Shown here: positions 17,298 through 27,300 of the stretch, piece after piece
How positions within the stretch are numbered: position 1 is the stretch's first letter
How the letters are laid out: each line of letters starts with the position of its first letter
Assembly: GCF_000422945.1 (NCBI RefSeq)
Contig: NZ_KE383964.1
Coordinates: forward strand, 535,650-599,649
Direction of reading: 5' to 3'
Origin: Daejeonella oryzae DSM 19973
Lineage (GTDB): Bacteria; Bacteroidota; Bacteroidia; Sphingobacteriales; Sphingobacteriaceae
Length of the DNA stretch: 64,000 nt
Notes under the pieces: model-generated
What the model saw: only the letters and a program-made list of their open reading frames with translations
What the model was told of the DNA's origin: nothing
Database searches by the model: none
Translations under genes and position numbers: made by a program

Positions 17298-18158
17298 TTA
17301 ACCGTTCACTATTTCACCTCCATTTATATGAATAACCTGGCCCGTTACGTAAGAAGAATCAGGGCAGGCGAGGTAAACATAAGCCGGTGCAATTTCAGAA
17401 GGCTGCCCAGCACGCCCCATGGGAGTATCTTTCCCAAAGTTTTTAATATGCTCACTATCAAAACTTGAAACAATGAGCGGTGTCCAAACCGGACCGGGTG
17501 CTACCGCATTGACACGTATTTTTTTAGCAGCCAGATTTTTTGCCAGCGACCGTGTAAAAGTTATAATGGCGCCTTTGGTAGCTGAGTAATCTATCAGGTG
17601 TTCGCTGCCGCGATATGCAGTTACAGAACTTGTGTTGATAATTACATCACCTTCTTTAAAATAGTTTAATGCTTCTTGCGAAAGATAAAAATAGGGGTAG
17701 ATATTGGTTTTAAAAGTCAGATCCAGCTGCTTTTCATCAATATCTTGAATGTCATTTTGTGGATATTGCTTTGCTGCGTTATTAATAAGGATATTTAAAC
17801 CTCCAAGATCATTTACAGTTTGCTTTATTGCTTTTTTACAAAAGTCAGAATTGCTGATATCTCCTTTTAGGAGCAGGCATTTCCTGCCTTCTTTTTCTAC
17901 CAGTTTTTGGGTTTCCTTCGCATCTTTATCTTCATCCAGATAAAGAATAGCTATATCCGCACCTTCCTTTGCAAAATGAACACAAACTGCCCTTCCAATA
18001 CCGCTGTCACCTCCGCTGATCAGGGCAATTTTGCCTTGCAACTTACCTGCAGCTTTGTAATGTTTACTGATATATTCAGGTTTGGGATTCATTTCTGATT
18101 CTTTACCCGGCTGATGATTCTGCTTCTGTTTCGGGAAATTTTTAGGTTTTGCTTCCAT
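17298..18158 (-). CDS. SDR oxidoreductase, YghA/GSP39-like stress type
   Basis: A 286-residue short-chain dehydrogenase with the N-terminal extension rich in Lys/Pro/Gln (FPKQKQNHQPGKESEMNPKPE) typical of this stress-type subgroup. Cofactor motif SGGDSGIGRA replaces the usual TGxxxGIG, as in that subgroup. NNAA, SSVTAYRG and YSATK carry the catalytic Ser, Tyr and Lys. NADP-dependent aldehyde or ketone reduction is expected; the substrate is unknown. It lies 71 bp upstream of the four-helix-bundle gene on the same strand. Confidence 0.9.
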   Translation of the reverse strand: MEAKPKNFPKQKQNHQPGKESEMNPKPEYISKHYKAAGKLQGKIALISGGDSGIGRAVCVHFAKEGADIAILYLDEDKDAKETQKLVEKEGRKCLLLKGDISNSDFCKKAIKQTVNDLGGLNILINNAAKQYPQNDIQDIDEKQLDLTFKTNIYPYFYLSQEALNYFKEGDVIINTSSVTAYRGSEHLIDYSATKGAIITFTRSLAKNLAAKKIRVNAVAPGPVWTPLIVSSFDSEHIKNFGKDTPMGRAGQPSEIAPAYVYLACPDSSYVTGQVIHINGGEIVNG

Positions 18159-18245
18159 AGTTTCTGAGAATTAATATCCTATAGAAACCTGCTGAAAAAC
18201 CTATTGTTTGGAAGTTTTACGATACTTTAGTTATCAGCGTTCAAC

Positions 18246-19133
18246 TTAATGTAAAGGTCTTTGCTTAATCATACCGCCTTTGGTTTCATTAATGGGGTTC
18301 ATAATCATAAACGCCTTGTGATCTATCCGGTTCACTTCATCCTTTAATTTAGAAACTTCCAGACGGGTAACTACTGTAAAAATGATGTCTATCTCTTTAT
18401 TTTTGAAATCCTCACTTCCTCTGCCTCCTTCGCCTTTATAAATGGTGACACCGCGGCCCAGGGTCTGAATTATAGATTCACGAATGGCTTTGCTTTTTGA
18501 TGAAATAATGGTCACGCCGGTATATTCCTCAATACCCTGAATAATAAAATCGATTGTTTTGGAAGCAGATAAATAAGTTAGAATTGAATAAAGAGCAGTT
18601 TCAATATTTAAGATAAAGGCAGCTGCTATAAAAATCACCAGGTTGATAAGAAGTATAATATCGCCAATGCTTAAAAAGCTCTTTCGGGTAATATAAACCG
18701 CTAAAATTTCTGTACCATCAATAACGCATCCGCCCCGAATTGAAAGCCCGATACCTGCACCCAGAAAAAAACCTCCGAAAATTGAGATCAGCAATTTATC
18801 ATTGGTGATAACCGGGAATGTAACAAAGTAAATTACCAGAGAAAGTATGACGATAGCAATGCTGGTATTGATAGCAAATTCTTTTCCCATTTGCTTTACA
18901 GCGATTAGAATGAATGGAATATTAAATACAACAAGCCAGACAGATACAGGAATTCCGGTAATTTGAAATGTTAATAATGAAATGCCGGTAACTCCGCCGT
19001 CAATAAAATGGTTAGGTACAAGGAAACCTTTTAAGCCAAACGCAGCCAGCATAATCCCCAATAACATCAGTGATATTTTCCCAAGTCTGATTTTAAGTCT
19101 TAAAATGTTTCTGGATCTTCTGGTCGCCTTCAT
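18246..19133 (-). CDS. YitT-family membrane protein
   Basis: A 295-residue protein with five to six N-terminal transmembrane segments (from residue ~15 to ~190, including LLGIMLAAFGLKGFLVPN and GGFFLGAGIGLSIRGGCVIDGTEI) and a soluble C-terminal DUF2179 domain (GVTIISSKSKAIRESIIQTLGRGVTIYKGEGG). The family is widespread and its transport activity unproven. It is transcribed divergently from the trp leader, with about 60 bp between the two starts, so their promoters are close. Confidence 0.9.
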   Translation of the reverse strand: MKATRRSRNILRLKIRLGKISLMLLGIMLAAFGLKGFLVPNHFIDGGVTGISLLTFQITGIPVSVWLVVFNIPFILIAVKQMGKEFAINTSIAIVILSLVIYFVTFPVITNDKLLISIFGGFFLGAGIGLSIRGGCVIDGTEILAVYITRKSFLSIGDIILLINLVIFIAAAFILNIETALYSILTYLSASKTIDFIIQGIEEYTGVTIISSKSKAIRESIIQTLGRGVTIYKGEGGRGSEDFKNKEIDIIFTVVTRLEVSKLKDEVNRIDHKAFMIMNPINETKGGMIKQRPLH

Positions 19134-19154
19134 TTTTTAAAAATACTTAAATGG

Positions 19155-19186
19155 TTTGCAGCAGAAGAAAAGATTCTTCATCTTTG
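19155..19186 (+). promoter_or_regulatory. Promoter of the trp leader and trpDFBA operon
   Basis: TTTG at 19155-19158 and CATCTTTG at 19179-19186 (7 of 8 to TAnnTTTG) are separated by 20 nt, the usual Bacteroidota spacing. Transcription would start a few bases before the leader ATG at 19197, giving a nearly leaderless trpL message. Confidence 0.6.
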
Positions 19187-19196
19187 CAGCAGACAC

Positions 19197-19271
19197 ATGA
19201 AAATCAACAACCTGCATATCAATTGGCGCTGGCACCAAAATCAAAATTTGGCGATCAGGATAGGTATGTAA
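19197..19271 (+). CDS. trpL: trp operon leader peptide with a Trp-Arg-Trp motif
   Basis: A 24-codon frame (ATG 19197, TAA 19269-19271) encodes a peptide with Trp residues 10 and 12 in the segment INWRWHQ. It sits immediately after a promoter and just before a terminator hairpin in front of trpD. This is the classical layout of ribosome-mediated attenuation, in which stalling at the two Trp codons when charged tRNA-Trp is scarce should prevent terminator formation. A structured RNA of this sort, Bacteroid-trp, has been described upstream of trp genes in Bacteroidota. A longer overlapping frame in another register (19151-19369) ignores this logic and is not supported. Confidence 0.8.
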   Translation: MKINNLHINWRWHQNQNLAIRIGM

Positions 19272-19297
19272 TGTTATTAATAAAAATACAGATACCA

Positions 19298-19323
19298 GGG
19301 TTGCCGCAAGCAACCCTTTTTTT
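19298..19323 (+). terminator. trp attenuator terminator
   Basis: GGGTTGC (19298-19304) and GCAACCC (19310-19316) form a perfect 7-bp stem with a 5-nt loop, followed by seven T (19317-19323). It ends 43 bp before trpD. CCAG at 19295-19298 could instead pair with CTGG at 19229-19232, next to the second Trp codon, which is a possible antiterminator; that pairing is only an inference. Confidence 0.85.
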
Positions 19324-19365
19324 GTACCCCCGGTTTTTGAAAATTATGCCGGAAAAGATTATAAA

Positions 19366-20352
19366 ATGAAGAAGATATTAAATCATTTATTCGAACAAAA
19401 AACATTTACCAAGCAACAGGCCAAAGAGATTTTAATGGATCTGACCAGAGGTAAATTTAATACTTCGCAAATGGCTGCGTTTATGGCGGTGTATTGCATG
19501 CGCAACATAACGGTACAAGAGTTGGAAGGTTTTAGAGATGCCATGCTTGAATTGTGCTTGCCCATAAATTTAGCAGATTATCAGCTTATAGATCTTTGCG
19601 GAACAGGTGGCGATGGAAAAGATACATTTAATATTTCTACCCTTGCTTCTTTTATAGTTGCCGGAGCAGGATACAAAGTTGCCAAACATGGCAACTACGG
19701 CGTTTCTTCCGGATGCGGTTCTTCTAATGTAATGGAATACCTTGGCTACCGGTTTACAAATGATATTGGAGCACTTAAACATAATTTGGATACTGCAGGG
19801 ATTTGTTTTTTGCACGCTCCCTTATTTCATCCGGCCATGAAAACCGTTGCCCCAATTCGTAAAGAGCTGGGAGTAAAGACATTTTTCAATATGTTGGGCC
19901 CGATGGTAAATCCTGCTAAACCGCAGTTCCAAATGGTTGGGGTTTACAGTCTGGAATTAGCTCGCCTATATGCATATTTATACCAGAAATCAGATCAGAA
20001 ATACACTATTCTGCATTCTTTAGAAGGATATGATGAGGTTTCATTAACCTGCGATTTTAAAACATATTCTAATGCGGGAGAGCGTACCTATTCCCTTAAA
20101 AATTTGGGGTTTGAGAAAATTCAACCAAATAAAATTGCCGGTGGTAGTTCGGTTAAGGAATCGGCAGAAATTTTCAAAGCTGTTTTAATTGGAGAGGGAA
20201 GTACAGAGCAAAATAATGTGGTGTTAAGCAATGCTGCTATCGCAATTAACACTATTAAACCATCCGCCAGTTTTGCCGATTGTTTTTATGAAGCAGAAGA
20301 ATCATTACTCAGCAAGGCTGCATTGACAAGTTTTAAAAAACTACTTGCATGA
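19366..20352 (+). CDS. trpD: Anthranilate phosphoribosyltransferase
   Basis: Transfers phosphoribose from PRPP to anthranilate, the second step of tryptophan synthesis. The 328-residue protein has the PRPP-binding loop GTGGDGKDTFNIST at about 80-93, KHGNYGVSSGCGSSNVMEYLG for anthranilate/PRPP contacts, and FFNMLGPMVNPA in the C-terminal part. Its stop overlaps the trpF start (ATGA). Unlike many bacteria it is not preceded by trpE/trpG and is the first structural gene of the operon behind the trpL attenuator. Confidence 0.97.
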   Translation: MKKILNHLFEQKTFTKQQAKEILMDLTRGKFNTSQMAAFMAVYCMRNITVQELEGFRDAMLELCLPINLADYQLIDLCGTGGDGKDTFNISTLASFIVAGAGYKVAKHGNYGVSSGCGSSNVMEYLGYRFTNDIGALKHNLDTAGICFLHAPLFHPAMKTVAPIRKELGVKTFFNMLGPMVNPAKPQFQMVGVYSLELARLYAYLYQKSDQKYTILHSLEGYDEVSLTCDFKTYSNAGERTYSLKNLGFEKIQPNKIAGGSSVKESAEIFKAVLIGEGSTEQNNVVLSNAAIAINTIKPSASFADCFYEAEESLLSKAALTSFKKLLA

Positions 20353-20996
20353 AAATAAAAGTATGCGGAATGAGGGACAGTTCAAATATCAGGGATCTGA
20401 TTGAACTTAAACCTGACTATCTCGGACTGATATTTTATCCCGGTTCTAAAAGATATCTAGAAACACTTCAGTTAGAATTAGTAGCCGAAGTTTCACAGTT
20501 AAGTAAGATTACAGGGGTTTTTGTAAATGAGCAACCCGAAATTGTAAATCAAAAGATTCAATTATTTAAATTGAAAGCCGTTCAGCTTCATGGAAATGAA
20601 TCACCTGCTTACTGCCACTCAATAAAAATGCAAAATCCTTCGGTAGAATTAATTAAAGCATTCGGGATAGATGAGGACTTTAATTTTTCTGACTTGGAAC
20701 CATTTTTAACAGTAACTGATTTTTTTCTTTTCGATACCAAATCAGCACAGCATGGGGGTTCCGGAAAAACTTTCGACTGGAATGTTTTGAAACAATATTC
20801 CTATCAGAAGCCTTACTTTCTGAGCGGCGGTATCGGTTTGGAAAATTTGGATGAAGTTTTAACTGTAAGCGATAACCGTCTATATGCTGTGGACTTGAAC
20901 AGCCGGTTTGAAACAGAACCGGGTTTTAAAAATATAGGCAAATTAAAATTGGCATTTAATAAATTAAATCCCGTTAGGGAACAGGAGGATATATGA
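20349..20996 (+). CDS. trpF: Phosphoribosylanthranilate isomerase
   Basis: Converts N-(5-phosphoribosyl)anthranilate to CdRP. A 215-residue TIM barrel: KVCGMRD at 3-9 carries the catalytic Cys, [12 protein letters not shown] follows, [19 protein letters not shown] contains the catalytic Asp, and [11 protein letters not shown] the phosphate site. Four-base overlaps with trpD (upstream) and trpB (downstream) indicate translational coupling. The next enzyme, TrpC (indole-3-glycerol phosphate synthase), has no gene here; the protein is of ordinary TrpF length, so it is not a TrpC-TrpF fusion. Confidence 0.96.
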   Translation: MKIKVCGMRDSSNIRDLIELKPDYLGLIFYPGSKRYLETLQLELVAEVSQLSKITGVFVNEQPEIVNQKIQLFKLKAVQLHGNESPAYCHSIKMQNPSVELIKAFGIDEDFNFSDLEPFLTVTDFFLFDTKSAQHGGSGKTFDWNVLKQYSYQKPYFLSGGIGLENLDEVLTVSDNRLYAVDLNSRFETEPGFKNIGKLKLAFNKLNPVREQEDI

Positions 20997-22174
20997 AATA
21001 TCAGGTAAATGAAAAGGGATATTATGGTGATTTTGGAGGGGCTTATATTCCCGAGATGCTTTATCCTAATATAGAACATCTGCGTCAGCAGTATTTGGAA
21101 ATTATGCAGGAACGTCAGTTTCAGAAGGAATTCCAGCAGCTTTTAAAAGATTATGTAGGACGTCCATCACCTTTATTTTTTGCTGAGCGATTATCAGAAA
21201 AATACGGAACCACAATTTATCTGAAACGCGAAGATTTGAATCATACTGGTGCACATAAAATTAATAATACCGTTGGGCAAATTTTACTTGCCGAACGATT
21301 AGGCAAAAAGAGAATCATTGCCGAAACAGGAGCAGGCCAACATGGTGTTGCTACAGCAACTGTTTGTGCTTTAAAGGGTTTGGAATGTGTAGTGTACATG
21401 GGCGAAGTAGATATTGAACGCCAGGCACCCAATGTTGCCCGTATGAAAATGATGGGAGCAAAGGTAATTCCGGCAACATCCGGAAGCAAGACCTTAAAAG
21501 ATGCAACCAATGAAGCTATGCGTGACTGGATTAACAACCCTGTGGATACCCATTATATTATTGGTTCGGTGGTAGGTCCCCATCCGTATCCGGATATGGT
21601 TGCCCGATTTCAATCTGTAATATCAGAAGAAACCAGAAAGCAACTGAAAGAAAAAACAGGTTCTGAAACTCCGGATCATGTTTTGGCCTGTGTTGGAGGC
21701 GGCAGCAATGCCATGGGTATGTTTTACCATTTTCTGGATGATGTGGATGTAAATCTCATTGCTATAGAAGCGGCCGGCAAAGGCGTGGAAAGCGGTGAAT
21801 CTGCAGCCACTACTTTACTTGGGAAAGAAGGAGTTTTACATGGAAGCCGCTCTATATTAATGCAAACCGCTGATGGGCAGGTTGTAGAACCTTATTCTAT
21901 TTCTGCAGGTTTGGATTATCCCGGCATTGGCCCGCAGCACGCTCATTTATTTAAAGTAAAGCGGGCAAAGTACGTGAGTATTACAGACGATGAAGCTATG
22001 CAAGCCGGATTACTGTGCGCCCGGCTGGAAGGAATTATTCCTGCCATAGAATCTGCACATGCATTTGCTTATTTGGAAAAAATGAAATTTTCAGGTAATG
22101 AAACTGTTGTCATATGTCTTTCAGGAAGAGGGGATAAAGATCTGGATACGTATATGAGGTACTTCGATTTATAA
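20993..22174 (+). CDS. trpB: Tryptophan synthase beta chain
   Basis: Condenses indole with serine using PLP. The 393-residue protein has the PLP lysine in HTGAHKINN, the phosphate-binding GGGSNA, the ammonium/substrate loop [11 protein letters not shown], and the C-terminal [13 protein letters not shown], all typical of TrpB1. It starts within the end of trpF (ATGA overlap) and is followed by trpA after 62 bp. It forms the alpha2-beta2 complex with TrpA. Confidence 0.98.
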   Translation: MKYQVNEKGYYGDFGGAYIPEMLYPNIEHLRQQYLEIMQERQFQKEFQQLLKDYVGRPSPLFFAERLSEKYGTTIYLKREDLNHTGAHKINNTVGQILLAERLGKKRIIAETGAGQHGVATATVCALKGLECVVYMGEVDIERQAPNVARMKMMGAKVIPATSGSKTLKDATNEAMRDWINNPVDTHYIIGSVVGPHPYPDMVARFQSVISEETRKQLKEKTGSETPDHVLACVGGGSNAMGMFYHFLDDVDVNLIAIEAAGKGVESGESAATTLLGKEGVLHGSRSILMQTADGQVVEPYSISAGLDYPGIGPQHAHLFKVKRAKYVSITDDEAMQAGLLCARLEGIIPAIESAHAFAYLEKMKFSGNETVVICLSGRGDKDLDTYMRYFDL

Positions 22175-22236
22175 ATTTCATTATCTAAAGCTTTTTTCAG
22201 TATTCTAAAACCTTAATATCAATCTCATAATATATA

Positions 22237-23007
22237 ATGAACAGATTAAACCAACTTTTCAAAAATACAAGCAAGCCAATTCTTTCAATTTATTATACAG
22301 CAGGTTATCCTGCGCTCGAAAGTACACTTGATATTGCTGAAAAGCTAGAGCAAGCAGGCGCAGATTTTATTGAGATAGGATTCCCTTATTCTGATCCGCT
22401 GGCCGATGGACCGGTTATTCAAAACAGTTCTCAAAAAGCTCTTGAAAATGGAATGACTCTCCATGTTCTTTTTGAGCAGTTAAAAGACCTGCGGAAAAGG
22501 GTAACCATCCCTGTTTTATTAATGGGATATGTGAACCCGGTTCTTCAGTTCGGAGTGGAAAATTTCTGTAAAGCTTGCGCTGAGGCTGGTGTTGATGGGG
22601 TTATAGTTCCTGATTTGCCGATGTATGAATACGAAGAAATGTATAAAGATTACTTTATAGATAATAATCTCACAAACATATTTCTGGTAACTCCTCAAAC
22701 TTCAGAAGAGCGCATCCGCAAAATTGACGGATTGAGTAATGGATTTATCTACCTGCTTTCTTCAAATTCAACAACCGGTAAATCCACAGGCATTTCCGGT
22801 GATTCAGAAACTTATTTTTCCCGGATTCAGTCAATGAACTTAGAGAATCCAACAATGATAGGATTTGGAATTTCAGATAGTACAAGCTTTAATAAAGCAG
22901 CCCAATATACCCGCGGCGCTATTGTCGGAAGCGCTTTTGTAAAATTTCTTGATACTGAAAATGCGTTAAATCAAATACCCCAGTTTATTTCAGAAATTCG
23001 AGGCTAA
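22237..23007 (+). CDS. trpA: Tryptophan synthase alpha chain
   Basis: Releases indole from indole-3-glycerol phosphate and channels it to TrpB. The 256-residue TIM barrel has the catalytic Glu in DFIEIGFPYSDPLADGPVIQ, the second acid in GVDGVIVPDLPMYE, and the phosphate-binding GFGIS and GAIVGSAFV. It is the last gene of the trp operon. Its 3' end overlaps that of the convergent nhaA gene by 18 bp, so no separate terminator fits between them. Confidence 0.97.
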   Translation: MNRLNQLFKNTSKPILSIYYTAGYPALESTLDIAEKLEQAGADFIEIGFPYSDPLADGPVIQNSSQKALENGMTLHVLFEQLKDLRKRVTIPVLLMGYVNPVLQFGVENFCKACAEAGVDGVIVPDLPMYEYEEMYKDYFIDNNLTNIFLVTPQTSEERIRKIDGLSNGFIYLLSSNSTTGKSTGISGDSETYFSRIQSMNLENPTMIGFGISDSTSFNKAAQYTRGAIVGSAFVKFLDTENALNQIPQFISEIRG

Positions 23008-24198
23008 CCGTTGTTTTTCAATCCTTTTTTTCCGTTTTGAATTTAGCATGCTGAGGTATAAATAACCTACAACACCGGCCAATACGGAAGCAACCAGGAT
23101 GGAGAATTTTGCTTCAACCTGGTACTCGGGATCACTGAAGGAAAGTAAGCCGATAAATATCGACATGGTAAAACCGATTCCGGCTAAAAAACCAAGCCCG
23201 ATCACATGATTCCAGCTTGATTTTGAAGGAAGAGTGCTAAAGCCAAATTTTACCGATAACCATGAAAATAAGGTAATTCCTATCGGTTTTCCTACCAGAA
23301 GTCCCAGAATAATTCCAATTCCTAAAGGACTGTACAATCCATCTATCATCTGTTTTTCGAAACGTATATTGGTATTGGCGATAGCAAAAATAGGCATGAT
23401 TACAAAGTTAACCGGCCTGACCAGCATGTGCTCCAGTTTTTCAAGCGGAGATTCAACAGCAGTTTCATTGGTAGGAATTGTTAATGCGAGCAATACACCG
23501 GCTATTGTAGCGTGTATGCCCGAATGGTGAATGAAATACCAGAGGAATATTCCGGGTATAATATAAAAAATCAATTTTTTTACTCCCATGAAATTCATTC
23601 CAACTAATAAGGCCAAAATACCGGCTGAATACAATAACTGCATCCAGTGCAGTTCATTGGTATAAAAAATGGCAATCACCAGAATTGCTCCCAGATCATC
23701 AACAATGGCTAAAGCTGCCAGGAAAATTTTTAATGATGCTGGAACCCGCTTCCCCAATAAAGAGATAACACCTAATGCAAAAGCAATATCTGTTGCCATC
23801 GGAATTCCCCAGCCATGACTTGTTGGGGCGTTTAAATTGAAAATCGCGTATACAGCTGCAGGAACAAGCATTCCGCCTAAGGCCGCAAAAATGGGCATGG
23901 CCGCTTTTTTGGGTGATGACAATTCTCCTTCTACAATTTCACGCTTGATTTCCAATCCCACCAGTAAGAAAAATATGGCCATTAAACCATCATTGATCCA
24001 GAGAGATACAGAATATTTAAGTTGAATATCAGAACTTTCATAACCTAATTGCTGAGCTAATATGGAACTGAATTCATCATTTAATGAAGAATTGGCAATT
24101 AATAAAGAAATAATGACACAGCAAATAAGTATAATTCCACCAATTTGCTCCGACCTGAAAAATGCCTTAAATGTGTTTAGGTTAATCAATTTTCCCAT
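22990..24198 (-). CDS. nhaA: Na+/H+ antiporter NhaA
   Basis: Exchanges cytoplasmic Na+ for H+ across the inner membrane, conferring salt and alkali tolerance. The 402-residue protein has about 12 helices. The ion-binding aspartate pair is in ALAIVDDLGAIL. Other conserved parts are GLEIKREIVEGEL (N-terminal regulatory loop) and GIGFTMSIFIGLL near the C-terminus. Monocistronic; the short run of basic residues at its C-terminus (NSKRKKRIEKQR) is cytoplasmic. Confidence 0.96.
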   Translation of the reverse strand: MGKLINLNTFKAFFRSEQIGGIILICCVIISLLIANSSLNDEFSSILAQQLGYESSDIQLKYSVSLWINDGLMAIFFLLVGLEIKREIVEGELSSPKKAAMPIFAALGGMLVPAAVYAIFNLNAPTSHGWGIPMATDIAFALGVISLLGKRVPASLKIFLAALAIVDDLGAILVIAIFYTNELHWMQLLYSAGILALLVGMNFMGVKKLIFYIIPGIFLWYFIHHSGIHATIAGVLLALTIPTNETAVESPLEKLEHMLVRPVNFVIMPIFAIANTNIRFEKQMIDGLYSPLGIGIILGLLVGKPIGITLFSWLSVKFGFSTLPSKSSWNHVIGLGFLAGIGFTMSIFIGLLSFSDPEYQVEAKFSILVASVLAGVVGYLYLSMLNSKRKKRIEKQRLASNF

Positions 24199-24245
24199 AA
24201 TCCCGAAAGTAACAATTTAAAATTATATAGCTTATCAAAAACAAA

Positions 24246-24276
24246 AAAGAGCATTACCTGGCAGGCAATGCTCTTT
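24246..24276. terminator. Bidirectional terminator-like hairpin
   Basis: AAAGAGCATT (24246-24255) and AATGCTCTTT (24267-24276) form a perfect 10-bp stem. On the minus strand it is followed by a T run and closes the amidohydrolase gene. Confidence 0.8.
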
Positions 24277-24314
24277 CTTGGATCTTATTTCAGCTTATTA
24301 AGCGAAATTAATCT

Positions 24315-27300
24315 CTAATCACAATCCGGAGTAGTAAAAGTATAGGTTTCAACATTTCCGTTTGGGATGCTGAAACTATCTGACCTGCCCATTTGCCACC
24401 AGAATTTGTTTCTTGGTTTTGGATGATTTCCTATTTCATTCATGGTTTCTGCATCATATAAACGACCGTTAAGCATTACATATGTAATTTTTTCGCTGTT
24501 GCGAATATCATCCAGCGGGTTAGCATCCATAATAATCAGGTCGGCAAGTTTGCCGATTTCTAATGAGCCGATTTCCTTGCTCATTCCCAAGTAGTCCGCA
24601 CCGTTGAGGGTAGCGCTTCTGATAGCCTGTAATGGCGACATGCCTCCCTGAGCAAGCATCCATAATTCCCAATGTGCACCTAAACCCTGTAATTGTCCGT
24701 GAGCTCCCAGATTTACTTTAGTTCCGCCATCGGCAAGTTGTTTTACGGCTTTAGAAACGTTTATATGGCCATAATCTCCAAATTCGGAAGTGGTTCTTCG
24801 TCTGGAACGTTGATCCACTATTTGCCTTGGCGTAAAGTTCAATAAACGTTCGTTTTCCCACACGTTGGTTCGGTCATACCAGTAATTTTCTCCGCTTTGC
24901 GAACCATAGCTTACAATTAATGTTGGGGTATATCCGGTTTTACTCTGGTTCCAGAGCGTTTTTACATCTTTATAAAGAGGTAAAACCGGTATGTTGTGTT
25001 CTACACCGGTATGTCCGTCAACTATATGGGTCATATTATGGAAATAGGTAGAGCCGCCCTCCGGAACTACTTCCATTTTAAGTTCACGTGCAGCCTGTAT
25101 TATTTGCTGTCTTTGCTCACGACGGGGCTGATTGTATGATTTTACCGAAAAAGCACCCATTGCTTTCATTCTGCGAAGTGCTGAGCGTGCATCATCCAAA
25201 CTATTAATAACGGCTTTAAAATCGCCATCGGCTCCGTATAATATGGTACCTGTTGAATAAACCCGTGGCCCAACCATGCGCCCGGCTTTTAACATTTCGG
25301 CCTGGCTAAATACCATTTCGCTGTTTGCCGAAGGATCATGAGATGAAGTTACGCCATAAGCCAGATTGGTATAATAACTCCAATCCTGTTGAGGAGAAAC
25401 TCCATCCGGACTGGTATGTAAATGACCGTGTACATCAACAATGCCGGGCATTATGGTTTTTCCATTAGCATTTACAACCCTGGCGTCAGCAGGGATTTGC
25501 ACATTTGCTCCAATGGCTGCTATTTTATTTTTGTCGATCAGGATAGTTCCATTTTCTATTACCTCATCACCTTTCATGGTAATTATGCGGGCGCCTGTGA
25601 TGGCTATTTTTCCTGAAGGAAGATCTGATTTTAGTTTCAGATCGATAGTTAAACCGACACTATCAATAGCCGGTAATTTATCAGGTGCTCCGTCTACAAA
25701 AGTGAAGGCGTTTTTTACCTCACGGGAAAAATACTGAGGCCCTAAAGACCAGTTTATTCTTTGTCCGTCGCGGCTCCAGTGCAGGTAATTACCGGCATCT
25801 CTGCTAAGTTTGGTTAATGGCAAAGATTTATTTGTAGAAGACAGATCCAAAGTATTCCCGGACGTGGTCATCGGGGTGATATACACATTAAAAAGCTCTG
25901 TGAAGGCCATCCACTTTCCATCCGGGCTAGGAATAAATAAATTTGCATAGGTAGAAGTATAGTGCGTCCGCTTATTTCCTCCATTAAGATCTACACTTTT
26001 AAAAGCTTTTTTACCGGCTTCTGAAGACTGGAAATAAATTCGGCTGTCATTTGCATTAAACAGCGGACGAATTCCTTCTTCTGAAATCAAGGCAGCATTT
26101 CCACCATTTACAGGGATTACATAGATACCAGTATTTTTACCGTAAGCAAATCCCAATACATCATTTCCAACACCTTTGCGATAGACAATCTTATCTCCGC
26201 GGTTTGAATATTTGGGCGAATAATAATAACCCTTTTCAGAAGTTAATTTGCTGATTTTACCATTCTTAAGTTCAACTTTATTGATCGAACCTTTATATTC
26301 ATCATTCCATGAAACATAGATGAGGGATTTTCCATCCGGACTAAACTCGGGTTCAAATTCAAAATCAACACTTTTAGTAACCCTTTCAGGAACTCCGTTT
26401 GGAAGGTCTTTGATATAAAGATAACCTGCTGCATTGAAAGCCACTTTTTTGCCATCCGGCGAAGTGGTTAACTGCCTGATCATTTTAACCGAAAACTCCT
26501 CTTTAAAAACCTGCTGGTCGAAATGCAGGGCTTCGGTAATCTGTTGATTTGAATTAACTTCGAAAGGAATTTCGTTCACTCTTTGAGTAGCAATTTCCAG
26601 CTTTCTGATTTTTCCTTTCGCATAAAAAATCAGGTTTTTAGCATCAGGTGTCCATGAGAAATTCGGGTAAACGCCAAAGATCGCCCAGGCTTCCTGCTGA
26701 TCGTGAGAAAGATCATCGTAAAGCGGCCATTCTTCACCAGTCTCCTGATCCTGCAAAAACAGAACTGATTTTAAGCGAACACGTTTAACAAAAGCCAGGT
26801 ATTTTCCATCCGGAGAAATTTGCGGGCGGAAAGCTCCTCCTTGTCCACCGGCAGCAGTTTTTATCTCGCCGCTTTCACGGTTCAGCTGACGGATCGCATA
26901 TATTTCGCCATTGGGATCTTTATTGTATTGAAATGTCGGCCCCTGAGAAACATCTTCAGAGTAATATAAATATTTGCCATCTGCAGAAACATTAGGTTCG
27001 CCTGCATCCTGCTGATCGTTTTTGCGTTTGGTTAATTGAATTCCATCGCCGCCTCCGGCAATATGGTACATCCACATTTCACCGGCGCCAAGTGAACGGT
27101 AACCTGTAAAATGCTTTCGTGCAATTAAATACTGATTGTCTGGTGTCCATACAGCATTATTCAGCAGCCGGAAGTTTTCCTTTGTAACTGAACGCTTGGC
27201 GGATCCGTCGGCATTCATTACCCAAATATTATCAGCCCCTTCCTTGTCGCTGGTAAATGAAATGTATTTTCCGTTCGGACTGAAACGCGGCTGTACTTCC

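Noticed and set aside
19151-19369. A 72-codon frame overlapping the trp leader region
   Set aside because: It runs through the terminator hairpin in another register and has no family resemblance. The 24-codon trpL frame fits the promoter, Trp codons and terminator.
25422-25737. Plus-strand open frames opposite the amidohydrolase gene
   Set aside because: Antisense shadows of a long conserved gene without start signals.
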